DNA of 64,000 bases, from contig NZ_CP107917.1 of the NCBI RefSeq assembly GCF_036014175.1, forward strand, positions 5,952,001-6,016,000, given 5' to 3'. Below the pieces are notes generated by a model. The model made no database searches. It was not told where the DNA came from and saw only the letters and a list, made by a program, of their open reading frames with translations. Every line of letters begins with the position of its first letter. The stretch's first letter is position 1. The DNA comes from Streptomyces sp. NBC_00443 (GTDB taxonomy: Bacteria; Actinomycetota; Actinomycetes; Streptomycetales; Streptomycetaceae). The position numbers and the translations under genes are program-made. Shown in pieces: positions 9,255-17,054 of this stretch.

Positions 9255-10715
9255 TCAGCTCCCCGTCGGCCGGACGAACTGTGCCGCCGTGCGCAGCAGG
9301 ATGCAGACGTCCTGCCACAGCGACCAGTTGTCGATGTAGGCGTTGTCGTAGCGGGACCGGTCCTCGATCGAGGTGTCCCCGCGCAGCCCGTGGATCTGCG
9401 CGAGCCCGGTGATGCCGGTCCGCATCCGGTGGCGGGCCGGATAGCCCGGATGGGCCTGGCTGAACTTGGCGACGAAGAAGGGCCGTTCGGGTCTGGGCCC
9501 GACCAGACTCATGTCGCCGCGGAACACGTTCCACAGCTGCAGCAGCTCGTCCAGCGAGGTGCGGCGCAGGAAGTGACAGAACGTGCTCATGTCCTGCTCG
9601 TTCGCCACACTCCAGCGCGTGGCCGCCTCGTGGTCGCTCGCGGGCCGGTGGGTGCGCAGCTTCAGCATCGTGAACGGCCGCCCGTCCTTGCCGATCCGCT
9701 CCTGCCGGAACACCACGCCGGGACCGTCCATCACCCGCAGCACGACCGCGCAGACCAGCAGGACCGGACCGGCCAGCACGAGCAGCGCCCCCGACAGCAC
9801 CAGGTCGAGCACCCGCTTGCCCACGCTCCCGCGCCGCAGCCCGCGCCCAGGGCCCAGCAACCTGCGCGAGAACCCGGCCAACTGCCCCGCCCCCGGGCGG
9901 TGCCCGCCGAGTCCGTACGACGCCGGGTCCGCGTCGAGCTCCCACAGCACGCATCCGTACGCGGCCAGCGCCCGCAGCACGGCGGCCTTCTCCTCCCGGG
10001 TGCCGGCGCCCACCACGAGCACCTCCTCCACCCCGTTCTGGATCGCCGCCCGGCGCGCCTCCAACGCCGTGGTGAGCACCGGCAGCCCGGGCTCGCCGTC
10101 GGTCTCGCCGAGGAACTCCAGGTCGTCGGCGACGAGACCCACCGGCCGTACTCCGCAGTCGGGTTGGCGCAACAGCGCGGCCGAGACCCGCCGGGCCGTC
10201 GTGACGGGGCCGACCACCAGAGCGGGGCAGGGCCGGCGCCGCAGTCCCCGGCGCCGGAACCCGTGCACCGCCGCCCGGCCCGCGCAGGCCGCCGCACAGT
10301 GCACGGCGACGGCGGTGACCAGCACGGCCGGCGCGAGCGAGCGCAGTGGGGAGAGCGCGACGACGGCCGCCCAGCCGACGGCGATCCGGCCGCAGACGGC
10401 GGGCAGTTCGTCCAGCGCGCCGGGGACGACGAGGGTGTCGTACAGCGCGGCACGCCGGTTCAGCACGATCACACCGAGGGCGAGCAGGGCGATGACCAGC
10501 GGGTACCTGTGGGATACGGGCAGGACCAGCGTGCCCAGCAGGACGCCGCCGCCGTCGACGAGGCCCAGGGACACCCGGGAGGTCCGGCGCGGACGGGCTT
10601 CCTGTCCGGCGGGCCCCCGGCGTCCGGTGGAGAAGCCGCGCGGGGCAAGGACGGTGACGGCGCCCTCGGGCGCCCGCTTCTGCCCCGGTGAGGCAACGGT
10701 GCTGTCCGCGGTCAT
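9255..10715 (-). CDS. Exopolysaccharide polyprenyl glycosylphosphotransferase (priming enzyme)
   Basis: A 486-residue protein combining several N-terminal membrane helices, a Rossmann-like CoA-binding-type central domain and a C-terminal bacterial sugar transferase domain, the WbaP/CpsE architecture. The catalytic part has KLRTHR, then RRTSLDELLQLWNVFRGD and LVGPRPE. It is expected to transfer a sugar-1-phosphate to undecaprenyl phosphate, starting repeat-unit assembly. The ATG overlaps the stop of the first glycosyltransferase (ATGA), which fixes the start even though the frame stays open about 300 codons upstream. Confidence 0.9.
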   Translation of the reverse strand: MTADSTVASPGQKRAPEGAVTVLAPRGFSTGRRGPAGQEARPRRTSRVSLGLVDGGGVLLGTLVLPVSHRYPLVIALLALGVIVLNRRAALYDTLVVPGALDELPAVCGRIAVGWAAVVALSPLRSLAPAVLVTAVAVHCAAACAGRAAVHGFRRRGLRRRPCPALVVGPVTTARRVSAALLRQPDCGVRPVGLVADDLEFLGETDGEPGLPVLTTALEARRAAIQNGVEEVLVVGAGTREEKAAVLRALAAYGCVLWELDADPASYGLGGHRPGAGQLAGFSRRLLGPGRGLRRGSVGKRVLDLVLSGALLVLAGPVLLVCAVVLRVMDGPGVVFRQERIGKDGRPFTMLKLRTHRPASDHEAATRWSVANEQDMSTFCHFLRRTSLDELLQLWNVFRGDMSLVGPRPERPFFVAKFSQAHPGYPARHRMRTGITGLAQIHGLRGDTSIEDRSRYDNAYIDNWSLWQDVCILLRTAAQFVRPTGS

Positions 10716-11851
10716 GTGGTGATGCACTTCCTGCCCTCGTTGGGTCCGACGACCTGCGCGGTGACGAGGTCGAGCAGCTCGCGGTAGACGTCGCTCACGG
10801 CGTCCGTGGCGTGCCGCAGATCGTGGCCGGCGAGCACATGCGCGCGGGCTTGGGCGCCCAGCGCCGCGCGCAGCGGCTCGTCGAGCAGCAGCGCGGTGAG
10901 CGCCCGTGCCAGTGCGGCGGGGTCGTCCGGCGGCACCAGGCAGGACGGCAGATGGCCGGGCGGAAGGCTCTCGCCCGCTCCGTCCACGTCCGTGACGACG
11001 ACCGGCCGGGCACACGCCATGGCCTCCAGCGGCGCGAGCGCCATGCCCTCCCAGCGCGACGCCAGTACCACGACGTCGGCGGCCCGGTACCACAGTGCGG
11101 TGTCGGTCGTCGTGCCGGCGAACTCCACCGACGCGGGCGCACCGGCATGCAGCCGGTCCGCGTCCGGGCCGTCGCCGACCAGCACCAGCCGGGCGCCGGT
11201 CACCTGCCGCACCACCTCGGGCCAGGCCGCCAGGAGCACGTCCTGCCCCTTCTGGCGGCACAGCCGGCCCACGCACACGACCAGCGGGTCGGCCCCGGAC
11301 CGTGCGCTGTCTCCCTCCGGCCGGAACCTTTGGGTGTCGACCCCGTTGGGGACCACCCGCCACGGGGCGGTGATGCCGGCCCGCACCCCGGTGAGCCGCT
11401 CGGCCTCGCTCACGCACAGCACCCGTGCCGCCCAACGCGCCCCGAGCCGCTCCCAGTCCAGCGCCACGCGCGCGACCAGTCCCTCCGCGGCCTCGAACGA
11501 CCAGGCGTGCGGCTGGAACACGGTCGGCAGGGCGCCGCGCACCGCGAGCCGGGCCGCGAGCCCTGCCTTCGCGCTGTGCGCGTGCACCAGGTCGGGCTGT
11601 ACGTCGCGGCACAACCGGGCCAACTGCCGTACCTCGGCCGGGAGTCGGTACCCCGGCGAGCGGGTCGCGTCCCAGCGCAGCACCGTGCAGCCCATCGTGC
11701 GCAGGGCGTCGGTCAGGGTTCCGCCCGGCGGACAGGCCACGGTCACCCGTAGCCCCGCGGCCAGTTGAGCCGCAACCAGGTCCGTCACGACCCGCGCGAC
11801 ACCGCCCTCGACGGGCTGGGCCACATGCAGGATGTGCGGCGTAATGCGCAT
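10712..11851 (-). CDS. Family GT4 glycosyltransferase, first gene of the EPS operon
   Basis: A 379-residue GT-B glycosyltransferase. It has the N-terminal HILHVAQPVEGGVARVV acceptor loop, VCVGRLCRQKGQDVL at the start of the donor domain and the SRWEGMALAPLEAMA motif that binds the nucleotide sugar. It is the promoter-proximal gene of the minus-strand polysaccharide operon and overlaps the priming transferase by ATGA. ATG 11851 fits the family N-terminus. An in-frame GTG at 11896 would add 15 residues and is a weaker alternative. Donor and acceptor are unknown. Confidence 0.87.
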   Translation of the reverse strand: MRITPHILHVAQPVEGGVARVVTDLVAAQLAAGLRVTVACPPGGTLTDALRTMGCTVLRWDATRSPGYRLPAEVRQLARLCRDVQPDLVHAHSAKAGLAARLAVRGALPTVFQPHAWSFEAAEGLVARVALDWERLGARWAARVLCVSEAERLTGVRAGITAPWRVVPNGVDTQRFRPEGDSARSGADPLVVCVGRLCRQKGQDVLLAAWPEVVRQVTGARLVLVGDGPDADRLHAGAPASVEFAGTTTDTALWYRAADVVVLASRWEGMALAPLEAMACARPVVVTDVDGAGESLPPGHLPSCLVPPDDPAALARALTALLLDEPLRAALGAQARAHVLAGHDLRHATDAVSDVYRELLDLVTAQVVGPNEGRKCITT

Positions 11852-12170
11852 GACCGAGGCTGCCCTTCCGAGGAAAAGAGTCCGAACCAGCGACACGACG
11901 TGTGGCTTACTGGACCAAAGAGACGAGCAACACCAGCCACTTATCCATACTTATCTGAGAAGACGTCAAGTGTGTTGGAATGATGACGTTTCCGGAGTTG
12001 TTTCTCGCAGGGGATCACCCATTCGGACCCGCTGCGGTTGCGCAGCCGCCGTCGATCGGTCTTCTCGTATGAGTTCCCGGAAGTTGCGGCGGCAGAGTTT
12101 CCAGAGCGGCGTGGCCATCGTTAGCCCAGGAGAACGCGAGTTACCGAAGATGATTTTCCGGGAAAGGAAC
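11852..12170. other. Divergent intergenic region, probable promoters
   Basis: About 320 bases between the divergent EPS operon and a small secreted-protein gene. It is notably AT-richer than its surroundings (about 11900-12000), as expected of a Streptomyces promoter region, and must hold promoters for both directions. I could not pick out a confident sigma-factor consensus. No convincing gene is present. Confidence 0.5.
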
Positions 12171-12479
12171 ATGATGAAGAACCTGAAGGCTGCTGCCGTC
12201 GTCGTCGGCTCCCTCGCCATCGCCGGTGCCACCGTGCCCGCCGCCTCCGCGGTGAACATGCCGGCGACGGGCCTCGTCGACAACGGGAAGACGGTCGCCC
12301 GCAGCCTCCCCTCGGCCGCCAAGGTGCCGACGGGCTACGTGGGGAACAACGTGAAGCGCACGGCGGACAACGTGAAGAAGGGCATGAAGTCGCAGGGCGT
12401 CGTGAAGACCCCCGTCATCGGCGGTGCCCTGCCGAACCCCGTCGATGGACAGCTGCTCGGTGGACTTCCGCTCCGGTAG
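12171..12479 (+). CDS. Small secreted protein of unknown function
   Basis: A 102-residue protein with a clear Sec signal peptide: a short basic start (MMKNLK), a hydrophobic core and an Ala-rich cleavage region near residues 26-29 (PAASA). The mature part, about 73 residues, is basic and Lys/Val/Gly-rich with no cysteine and no family that I recognise. The RBS GGAAAGGA sits 2-3 bases before the first of two ATGs, so the second ATG (12174) is possible. It is divergent from the EPS operon and ends at a strong hairpin terminator. Confidence 0.8.
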   Translation: MMKNLKAAAVVVGSLAIAGATVPAASAVNMPATGLVDNGKTVARSLPSAAKVPTGYVGNNVKRTADNVKKGMKSQGVVKTPVIGGALPNPVDGQLLGGLPLR

Positions 12480-12507
12480 GCATCAGGTAGACCATTCGTT
12501 CCTTTAC

Positions 12508-12547
12508 GCCGAAGGGCCGGCTCCGCACTCGGAGCCGGCCCTTCGGC
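12508..12547 (+). terminator. Hairpin terminator after the small secreted gene
   Basis: A perfect 18-bp stem (arms 12508-12525 and 12530-12547) with a 4-base loop, beginning 28 bases after the stop codon at 12479. There is no U-tract, which is common in Streptomyces terminators. Confidence 0.85.
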
Positions 12548-12668
12548 ATGTACGCGGGAAGTAATTTCCCATTGGGCCAAACGGACGATTCAGGGTGACC
12601 GGGGGCGGAGCAACGCCGTTGGACCAACTGAATGGGCGCTCTTTCCTCCTTGCCGGCGCTTATTGACT

Positions 12669-12706
12669 GTGGGCCCTGTCTGCACGCTGACGCAGACAGG
12701 GCCCAC
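12669..12706. terminator. Bidirectional hairpin terminator
   Basis: A perfect 15-bp stem (12669-12683 with 12692-12706) and an 8-base loop in the gap between a plus-strand gene and convergent minus-strand genes. A short T-run follows on the plus strand and the element can serve either direction. Confidence 0.75.
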
Positions 12707-12732
12707 GGTCTTTGAGGAAGAGGTGCGGACAA

Positions 12733-12773
12733 GCCGATGGCGGCCCGCCGGAATCCGGCGGGCCGCCATCGGC
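12733..12773 (-). terminator. Hairpin terminator after the tandem secreted paralogues
   Basis: A nearly continuous 20-bp inverted repeat (12733-12752 with 12754-12773) lying 11 bases downstream of the stop of the last paralogue on the minus strand. It is the most likely transcription end for the three-gene tandem array. Confidence 0.8.
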
Positions 12774-12783
12774 GAAGCACTGC

Positions 12784-13104
12784 TCAGAACAGGATGCCGC
12801 TGAAGTGCACCGAGTTCCGTCCCTGCTCGACCTTGCCGGTGTTGCAGCCGACGTACTTCGAGTTCGGCGCGATCGTCGCGGCGAGGACGGCGCCGTTCGA
12901 CCACGGGGCGATGCAGCGACCGTCGATCAGGGTGCCGTTGACGATGGCAAGACCCTGCTGCGGTTCGTTGACGACGACCGGGGACGACGAGAAGCCGCTG
13001 CCGCCCTTGACGGTGGTGGTGTCGCTGTCGGCCGCTGCGGTGCCACCGGTCGCGAGGACGATGCCCGCGGCGATGGCGGAAATGGCCGTAACCTTGTTAC
13101 GCAT
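12784..13104 (-). CDS. Small secreted protein, tandem paralogue 1
   Basis: A 106-residue exported protein: a 25-residue signal peptide ending ATGGTAAA, then about 81 residues. The mature part is Gly/Ser/Val-rich (KGGSGFSSSPVVVN), carries exactly two cysteines (in RCIAPW and VGCNTG, likely one disulfide) and ends in SGILF. It is close to identical to the next two genes upstream. RBS GGAAAGG lies about 9 bases before the ATG. I do not recognise a characterised family. A rodlin- or chaplin-like surface role is conceivable, but the chaplin signature is absent and any rodlin similarity is weak. Confidence 0.82.
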   Translation of the reverse strand: MRNKVTAISAIAAGIVLATGGTAAADSDTTTVKGGSGFSSSPVVVNEPQQGLAIVNGTLIDGRCIAPWSNGAVLAATIAPNSKYVGCNTGKVEQGRNSVHFSGILF

Positions 13105-13166
13105 AAGCTGAGCCTTTCCGGGCTGCGTTGTGGGGTTTACCTGCCTCGACTTGCTCGGAGCAGGGG

Positions 13167-13487
13167 TCAGAAGAGAATGCCGCTCTTGTGAACGGCGCCG
13201 CGCCCCTGCTCGACCTTGCCGGTGTTGCAGCCGACGTACTTCGAGTTCGGCGAGACGACGGCGGCGAGGACGGCTCCGTTGGACCACGGCACGGCACAGC
13301 GAGCGTCGACGAGGGTGCCGTTGACGATGAGCACACCCTGCTGCGGCGCGTTGACGACGACCGGGGACGACGAGAAGCCGCTGCCGCCCTTGACCGTCGT
13401 GGTGTTGCTGTCGGCCGCGGCGGTGCCGCCGGTCGCGAGGGCGATGCCCGCGGCGAGGGCGGAAATGGCCGTAACCTTGTTAAGCAT
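13167..13487 (-). CDS. Small secreted protein, tandem paralogue 2
   Basis: A 106-residue protein nearly identical in signal peptide and mature sequence to paralogue 1, with the same two cysteines and the same SGILF terminus. The upstream leader and RBS are also conserved with paralogue 1, so the whole unit was duplicated rather than just the coding part. Differences cluster around the KVEQGRGAVHK stretch and the N-terminal third of the mature protein. Function unknown. Confidence 0.82.
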   Translation of the reverse strand: MLNKVTAISALAAGIALATGGTAAADSNTTTVKGGSGFSSSPVVVNAPQQGVLIVNGTLVDARCAVPWSNGAVLAAVVSPNSKYVGCNTGKVEQGRGAVHKSGILF

Positions 13488-13548
13488 GAGCTGAGCCTTT
13501 CCGGGCTGCGCTTGGGGTTTACCTGCCTCGAATCGCTCGGAGCAGGGG

Positions 13549-13887
13549 TCAGAAGAGAATGCCGCTCCCGTGCACCGAGTTCCGGCCCTGCTCGACCGTG
13601 CCGGTGTTGCAGCCGACGTACTTCGAGTTCGGCGCGATGGTGGCGGCGAGGACGGCTCCGTTGGACCACGGCACGGCACAGCGAAGGTCGACGAGGGTGC
13701 CATTGGCGACGAGAACACCCTGCTGGGGCGCGTTGACGACGACCGGGGACGACGAGAAGCCACTGCCGCCCTTGACCGTGGTGGTGTTGCCGTTGCCGCT
13801 GGGGTAACCACCTGCAGAGGCAATGCCGGCGCTGCCGACGACGGTGCTGAGGGCGAGGGCCGTGATGACCGCGAACTTCTTGGGCAC
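13549..13887 (-). CDS. Small secreted protein, tandem paralogue 3 (most divergent)
   Basis: A 112-residue protein whose mature part matches paralogues 1 and 2 almost residue for residue from NTTTVKGG to SGILF. It has a different signal peptide (VPKKFAVITALALS) and a short Gly/Asn-rich spacer, GGYPSGNGN, before the shared part. GTG at 13887 is chosen because AGGAAGG lies 7 bases upstream; a GTG at 13908 is also in frame. It is promoter-proximal in the array and probably the parental form. Function unknown. Confidence 0.82.
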   Translation of the reverse strand: MPKKFAVITALALSTVVGSAGIASAGGYPSGNGNTTTVKGGSGFSSSPVVVNAPQQGVLVANGTLVDLRCAVPWSNGAVLAATIAPNSKYVGCNTGTVEQGRNSVHGSGILF

Positions 13888-14105
13888 TTGGTTCCTTCCT
13901 GAATTCACGGTTGCGCACGCTTACGAAAAGGAAACCCGTATATGCACGCATAAGTCACGGTGGGAACATTCAAACGCGGCTAGATTCCATCGGATGGCGC
14001 AATGCCGAGTGCCCGCCGGGAGTCGAGTGGGAATCCGCGGTCTTCCATGAAATGCCCCGGATCGTTTGTCGAATGGCGCCGTCCGGAACGGGCGCCGACA
14101 CGCGT

Positions 14106-14140
14106 CCGGCCCACCGGCAGGGTGTGGGCCGGTGGGCCGG
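14106..14140. terminator. Hairpin within the 13888-14318 intergenic region
   Basis: A perfect 13-bp stem (14106-14118 with 14128-14140) and a 9-base loop. It lies about 180 bases past the stop of the minus-strand gene at 14319 and may end that transcript. The rest of the 430-base gap 13888-14318 shows no supported gene. Its low-coordinate end is AT-richer and should carry the promoter of the tandem paralogues. Confidence 0.5.
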
Positions 14141-14318
14141 GACGCTTGGTTCGCGTGTGCCAGGGGGCTTGCGGGCCCGCCGGGTGCGGAGATGGAGCTG
14201 CGGTCCGGATCGAGTGTCCGGGCTGCGAAGGCCTCCGGCTGTCGAGAACCGGATCAGAGTCTCAGAATTCCGGGGCCGGCTTTCGCCGGTACGGGCGACT
14301 CGTAAGGTTGCCGGGTCG

Positions 14319-14705
14319 TCACTTTTTGGGGAGCAAGGTGCCGAGCCCGGAGGCGGTCGGGGCCTGCAGCGGGCGGACCTGGACGGTACCGCTTCCGGCC
14401 GGGTTCTTCACCGGAATCGTGGGCCGCTTGGCGGCGTCCGGGTCCATGCCGTCCAGGTATACGCCGGACATGCCCCCCGACTTCTTCTTGTCGAACGCGC
14501 TGCCCTTGGCGAGTCCGCCGTCGCTGGCCAGCCGCGCCACGGTGTCGGCCGCGGGCACCACCGCCGGCGTCACCTTGGTCGGGGACATGAGACCGAGCGG
14601 CCCGCTTCCCGATCCTCCGGCGGCCACCGCCGCGGCGGCCGAGCCACCCACAAGACCCGCACCGATGGCCAAAGCCGCAGTGGTGAAAACTGCCTTCTTC
14701 ATCAT
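14319..14705 (-). CDS. Secreted protein of unknown function
   Basis: A 128-residue protein with a signal peptide (MMKKAVFTTAALAIG, hydrophobic core, Ala-rich cleavage region near residue 29). The mature part is Gly/Pro/Lys-rich with no cysteine, and ends LGTLLPKK. Two adjacent ATGs are available. The RBS GAGGTG better fits the second (14702). It is alone on this strand with about 430 bases downstream and 290 upstream (14706-14995, which holds its promoter and no gene). I do not recognise the family. Confidence 0.75.
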   Translation of the reverse strand: MMKKAVFTTAALAIGAGLVGGSAAAAVAAGGSGSGPLGLMSPTKVTPAVVPAADTVARLASDGGLAKGSAFDKKKSGGMSGVYLDGMDPDAAKRPTIPVKNPAGSGTVQVRPLQAPTASGLGTLLPKK

Positions 14706-14995
14706 TCACCTCGCTTGAAAGTACCTCTGATCCGACGGTTGGAGAACATAGCAGTCCAGCAGCGCTTCAAAAGCGACGTGTTACTCCATACGCATGAAAG
14801 TCGGTGGAGTGAAGAATGGAATGTGCAACGGGATTCGGATGGATCGGCATCTGGTCGGCGAATCAATTGATCGTATGGTGAGGGCGGTCCGGTTGGGCCG
14901 CCTGCGCGATCAAAAAGATGAATTTCGGAATTGCCCAGCGGAAGCTTCGTCGAGCCGGTCCGGTCCGGGACGTTCCGCGGCCTACCCTCGCGGCC

Positions 14996-15718
14996 ATGAC
15001 CACCGACAGCGACGTTTTCACGCCGTCCGCGGCCCTGGGCAGGTCGCTCATCTGGGCGGAGGAATTCACAGCTCCGGTCGCCTGGGGTGCCAGATGGACC
15101 GGCGACAGATCGAGCGCCTACCGCTACTGCGATCACAACCCCGACGACAACAAGCTCGACTGGCTCACCCCCAGCGCCGTGACCGTCTCGAACGGCGTGG
15201 CCACCTTCACCGCCACACCGGCCGGCCGCACCCTGGAGAACGGCCGACAGGCCTGGCACACCGGCCTGCTCACCACCGAGTACTCCGCCGAGGAGTTCCT
15301 GGTGCGGGCCGGCGACTACATGGAGACCCGCGTCAGACTGCCCCGCGGGGCCGGAGCCTGGCCGGCGCTGTGGACGTGGAAGGACGGCGGGAACGAGGTC
15401 GACTGCTTCGAGTACCACGCGGACAACCCGCACCTGCTGGAGCTGTCCAACCACGTCCATCACGCCGCGACGTACTACACCGACGTCGACGTGATCGCCC
15501 CCGGCAGGTGGGTGACCATCGGCACCGCCCTCGGGGCGCACTGCGTCGAGTGGTACGTCAACGGCGACCGCGTCTTCGCCGACGGCACCGGCGTCGGCCC
15601 CGGCTGGTCGGCGTATCCGATCCTCAATCTGTCGCTGTGCGCCGGTCGGTACCACGCGGCCCCCTGCGACCCGGCCCCGATCACCTTCGACGTCGACTAC
15701 CTCCGCGTCTACCGCTGA
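14996..15718 (+). CDS. GH16-like beta-glucanase-fold protein, apparently without signal peptide
   Basis: A 240-residue protein with a concanavalin-like glycoside hydrolase family 16 pattern. The catalytic motif ExDxxE is present as NEVDCFEYH (Glu134, Asp136, Glu139), preceded by AWPALWTWK and followed by a C-terminal DVDYLRVYR strand. GH16 enzymes cleave beta-1,3/1,4-glucans or galactans. They are usually secreted, yet the ATG at 14996 gives no signal peptide and no RBS is visible, which would suit a leaderless transcript. A longer in-frame start at 14918 adds a basic, non-hydrophobic stretch, so it does not solve export. Confidence 0.75.
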   Translation: MTTDSDVFTPSAALGRSLIWAEEFTAPVAWGARWTGDRSSAYRYCDHNPDDNKLDWLTPSAVTVSNGVATFTATPAGRTLENGRQAWHTGLLTTEYSAEEFLVRAGDYMETRVRLPRGAGAWPALWTWKDGGNEVDCFEYHADNPHLLELSNHVHHAATYYTDVDVIAPGRWVTIGTALGAHCVEWYVNGDRVFADGTGVGPGWSAYPILNLSLCAGRYHAAPCDPAPITFDVDYLRVYR

Positions 15719-15848
15719 TCACCGTCCACCGCTGACGAAGTCGAGCGGCGGTCCCCGTCCCTCGTTCGGGCGGACGGCCGCCCGCGGTGTCGGCCGGTCG
15801 AGTGAGCGTGCGCCCGGATGCTCCACGGACCGTCGATAAGGTCGCGCG

Positions 15849-16466
15849 GTGGCCCCTGACTCAAGCGCCTCTGCGCGGCCGATGCGCCGGACCGCCGGCG
15901 GCAGCCGGGCGTTCGCCCTGCTGCTGGTGCTCTGCGGGGCGGCCGGGCTGCTGGCCTCCTGGGTCATCACCCTCGACAAGTTCAAGCTGCTGGAGGACCC
16001 GGACTTCGTCCCCGGTTGCAGCCTGAACCCCGTCCTCTCCTGCGGCAGCGTGATGGAGAGCGACCAGGCCGAGGCCTTCGGGTTCCCCAACCCGATGCTG
16101 GGCCTGGCGGCCTACGGCGTCGTCATCTGCGTCGGCGTCAGCCTGCTGGCCGGGGCGGCCTTCCCTCGCTGGTACTGGCTGACCTTCGGGGCCGGCTGTC
16201 TCTTCGGGGTCGGGTTCGTCTCCTGGCTGCAGTTCGAGTCCCTGTACCGGATCAACGCCCTGTGCCTGTGGTGCTGCCTGGCCTGGCTCGCGACGATCCC
16301 GCTGTTCTGGTACGTGACGTCCTTCACCGTGCGTAACGGCTTCCTGCCCGCGCCGGGCCCGGTGAAGACCTTCTTCGCCGAGTTCACCTGGGTGCTTCCG
16401 GTGCTGCACATCGGCATCGTCGGAATGCTGATCCTGACCCGCTGGTGGGACTTCTGGACGAGCTGA
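15849..16466 (+). CDS. Vitamin K epoxide reductase (VKOR) family membrane protein
   Basis: A 205-residue protein with four to five membrane helices. The VKOR redox sites are visible: a periplasmic-loop cysteine pair (Cys57 in PGCSLN and Cys65 in LSCGSVM) and the active-site CxxC (Cys139-Leu-Trp-Cys142). Bacterial VKORs reoxidise a DsbA-like thioredoxin with quinone and so drive disulfide formation outside the membrane. No DsbA partner is fused or adjacent. GTG start; the leader is short and may be leaderless. It ends 90 bases before the tyrosinase operon. Confidence 0.9.
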   Translation: MAPDSSASARPMRRTAGGSRAFALLLVLCGAAGLLASWVITLDKFKLLEDPDFVPGCSLNPVLSCGSVMESDQAEAFGFPNPMLGLAAYGVVICVGVSLLAGAAFPRWYWLTFGAGCLFGVGFVSWLQFESLYRINALCLWCCLAWLATIPLFWYVTSFTVRNGFLPAPGPVKTFFAEFTWVLPVLHIGIVGMLILTRWWDFWTS

Positions 16467-16520
16467 CCATTGCACCGTATGGGCGCTTCGGTGGTGACCG
16501 CGGAGCGACCTGCGCGGTTA

Positions 16521-16547
16521 CTCGTACGAACAGCCGAACCGTACGAG
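16521..16547 (+). promoter_or_regulatory. Inverted repeat overlapping the melC1 ribosome-binding site
   Basis: Eight-base arms CTCGTACG (16521-16528) and CGTACGAG (16540-16547) with an 11-base spacer. The right arm runs into the melC1 RBS GAGGAG (16545-16550). In the mRNA the hairpin would hide part of the RBS; as DNA it could be an operator. Either is inference. Confidence 0.45.
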
Positions 16548-16556
16548 GAGTGAGCG

Positions 16557-17054
16557 ATGGCCGTCAGCGCAGACGGGGTCTCGGTGGGTGCGGTGCAGGG
16601 GTCGGGCACCGCGGTGAGCAGCGGGCCGGAGCGGCGGACGCGGCGGGAGTTGGGGCGGCTGCTGTTCGCCTCCGCCGCGGTGGCGCTCGCGCCGGTCGTC
16701 ACCGCCTCCCGGCCCTCCCGGTCCGCGGAGCGACCTCCGGACACCGACACCGCCTTCGACGAGACCTACCGCGGCCGCCGCATCAAGGGCGCCGCCATGT
16801 CCCTGGGCGGCCTCACCGCCCTCGACGTCGCCTGGCACGTCACGGTGGACGGCCGGCCGCTGCACCTGATGCGCCGTGCCGACGGCACCTGGCTGAGCAT
16901 GGTCGACCACTACGGCTGGTACCGGACTCCGCTGGAGGCGACCCGCGCGGCCGTCGACGAGCTCGGGTCCGGCGGGCGACTGCGTGACCTGGCTCCCGGG
17001 CCGTTCGGTGGCGGGCATCCGCACAGGGAGGCGCAGCATGGCGTACGTGCGTAA
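16557..17054 (+). CDS. melC1: Tyrosinase cofactor / copper chaperone MelC1
   Basis: A 165-residue MelC1-family protein that binds apotyrosinase, helps load copper and carries it out through the Tat route. A twin-arginine type leader is visible (TRRELGRLLFASAAVAL, residues 28-44). The family core FDETYRGRRIKG starts near residue 67, followed by VTVDGRPLHLMRRADGTWLS and a C-terminal AVDEL. The histidine-rich segment found in many MelC1 proteins is missing, so this may be the second-type (melD1-like) cofactor. RBS GAGGAG six bases before the ATG. The 3' end overlaps melC2 by 17 bases. Confidence 0.88.
   Translation: MAVSADGVSVGAVQGSGTAVSSGPERRTRRELGRLLFASAAVALAPVVTASRPSRSAERPPDTDTAFDETYRGRRIKGAAMSLGGLTALDVAWHVTVDGRPLHLMRRADGTWLSMVDHYGWYRTPLEATRAAVDELGSGGRLRDLAPGPFGGGHPHREAQHGVRA

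Larger units (their letters stand above)
12784..13548 (-). repeat. Direct tandem duplication of about 382 bp
   Basis: Units 12784-13166 and 13167-13548 share coding sequence, RBS, leader and the intergenic segment downstream of each stop. That segment contains a conserved imperfect hairpin bounded by CCTGC and GCAGG. The similarity of non-coding parts points to a recent unequal-crossover duplication. Confidence 0.75.

Noticed and set aside
7722..10691. A 989-codon plus-strand open frame
   Set aside because: Rich in Arg/Pro/His/Gln with no domain. It mirrors the ligase and priming transferase genes and is a GC shadow.
11832..12170. N-terminal extension of the small secreted protein upstream of 12171
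   Set aside because: The frame is open but lacks an RBS, and it would bury a clear signal peptide in the middle of the protein.
12784..13887. Chaplin identity for the three tandem secreted proteins
   Set aside because: The chaplin domain with its conserved GN, VPV and paired-Cys pattern is absent. Rodlin-like similarity is too weak to claim.
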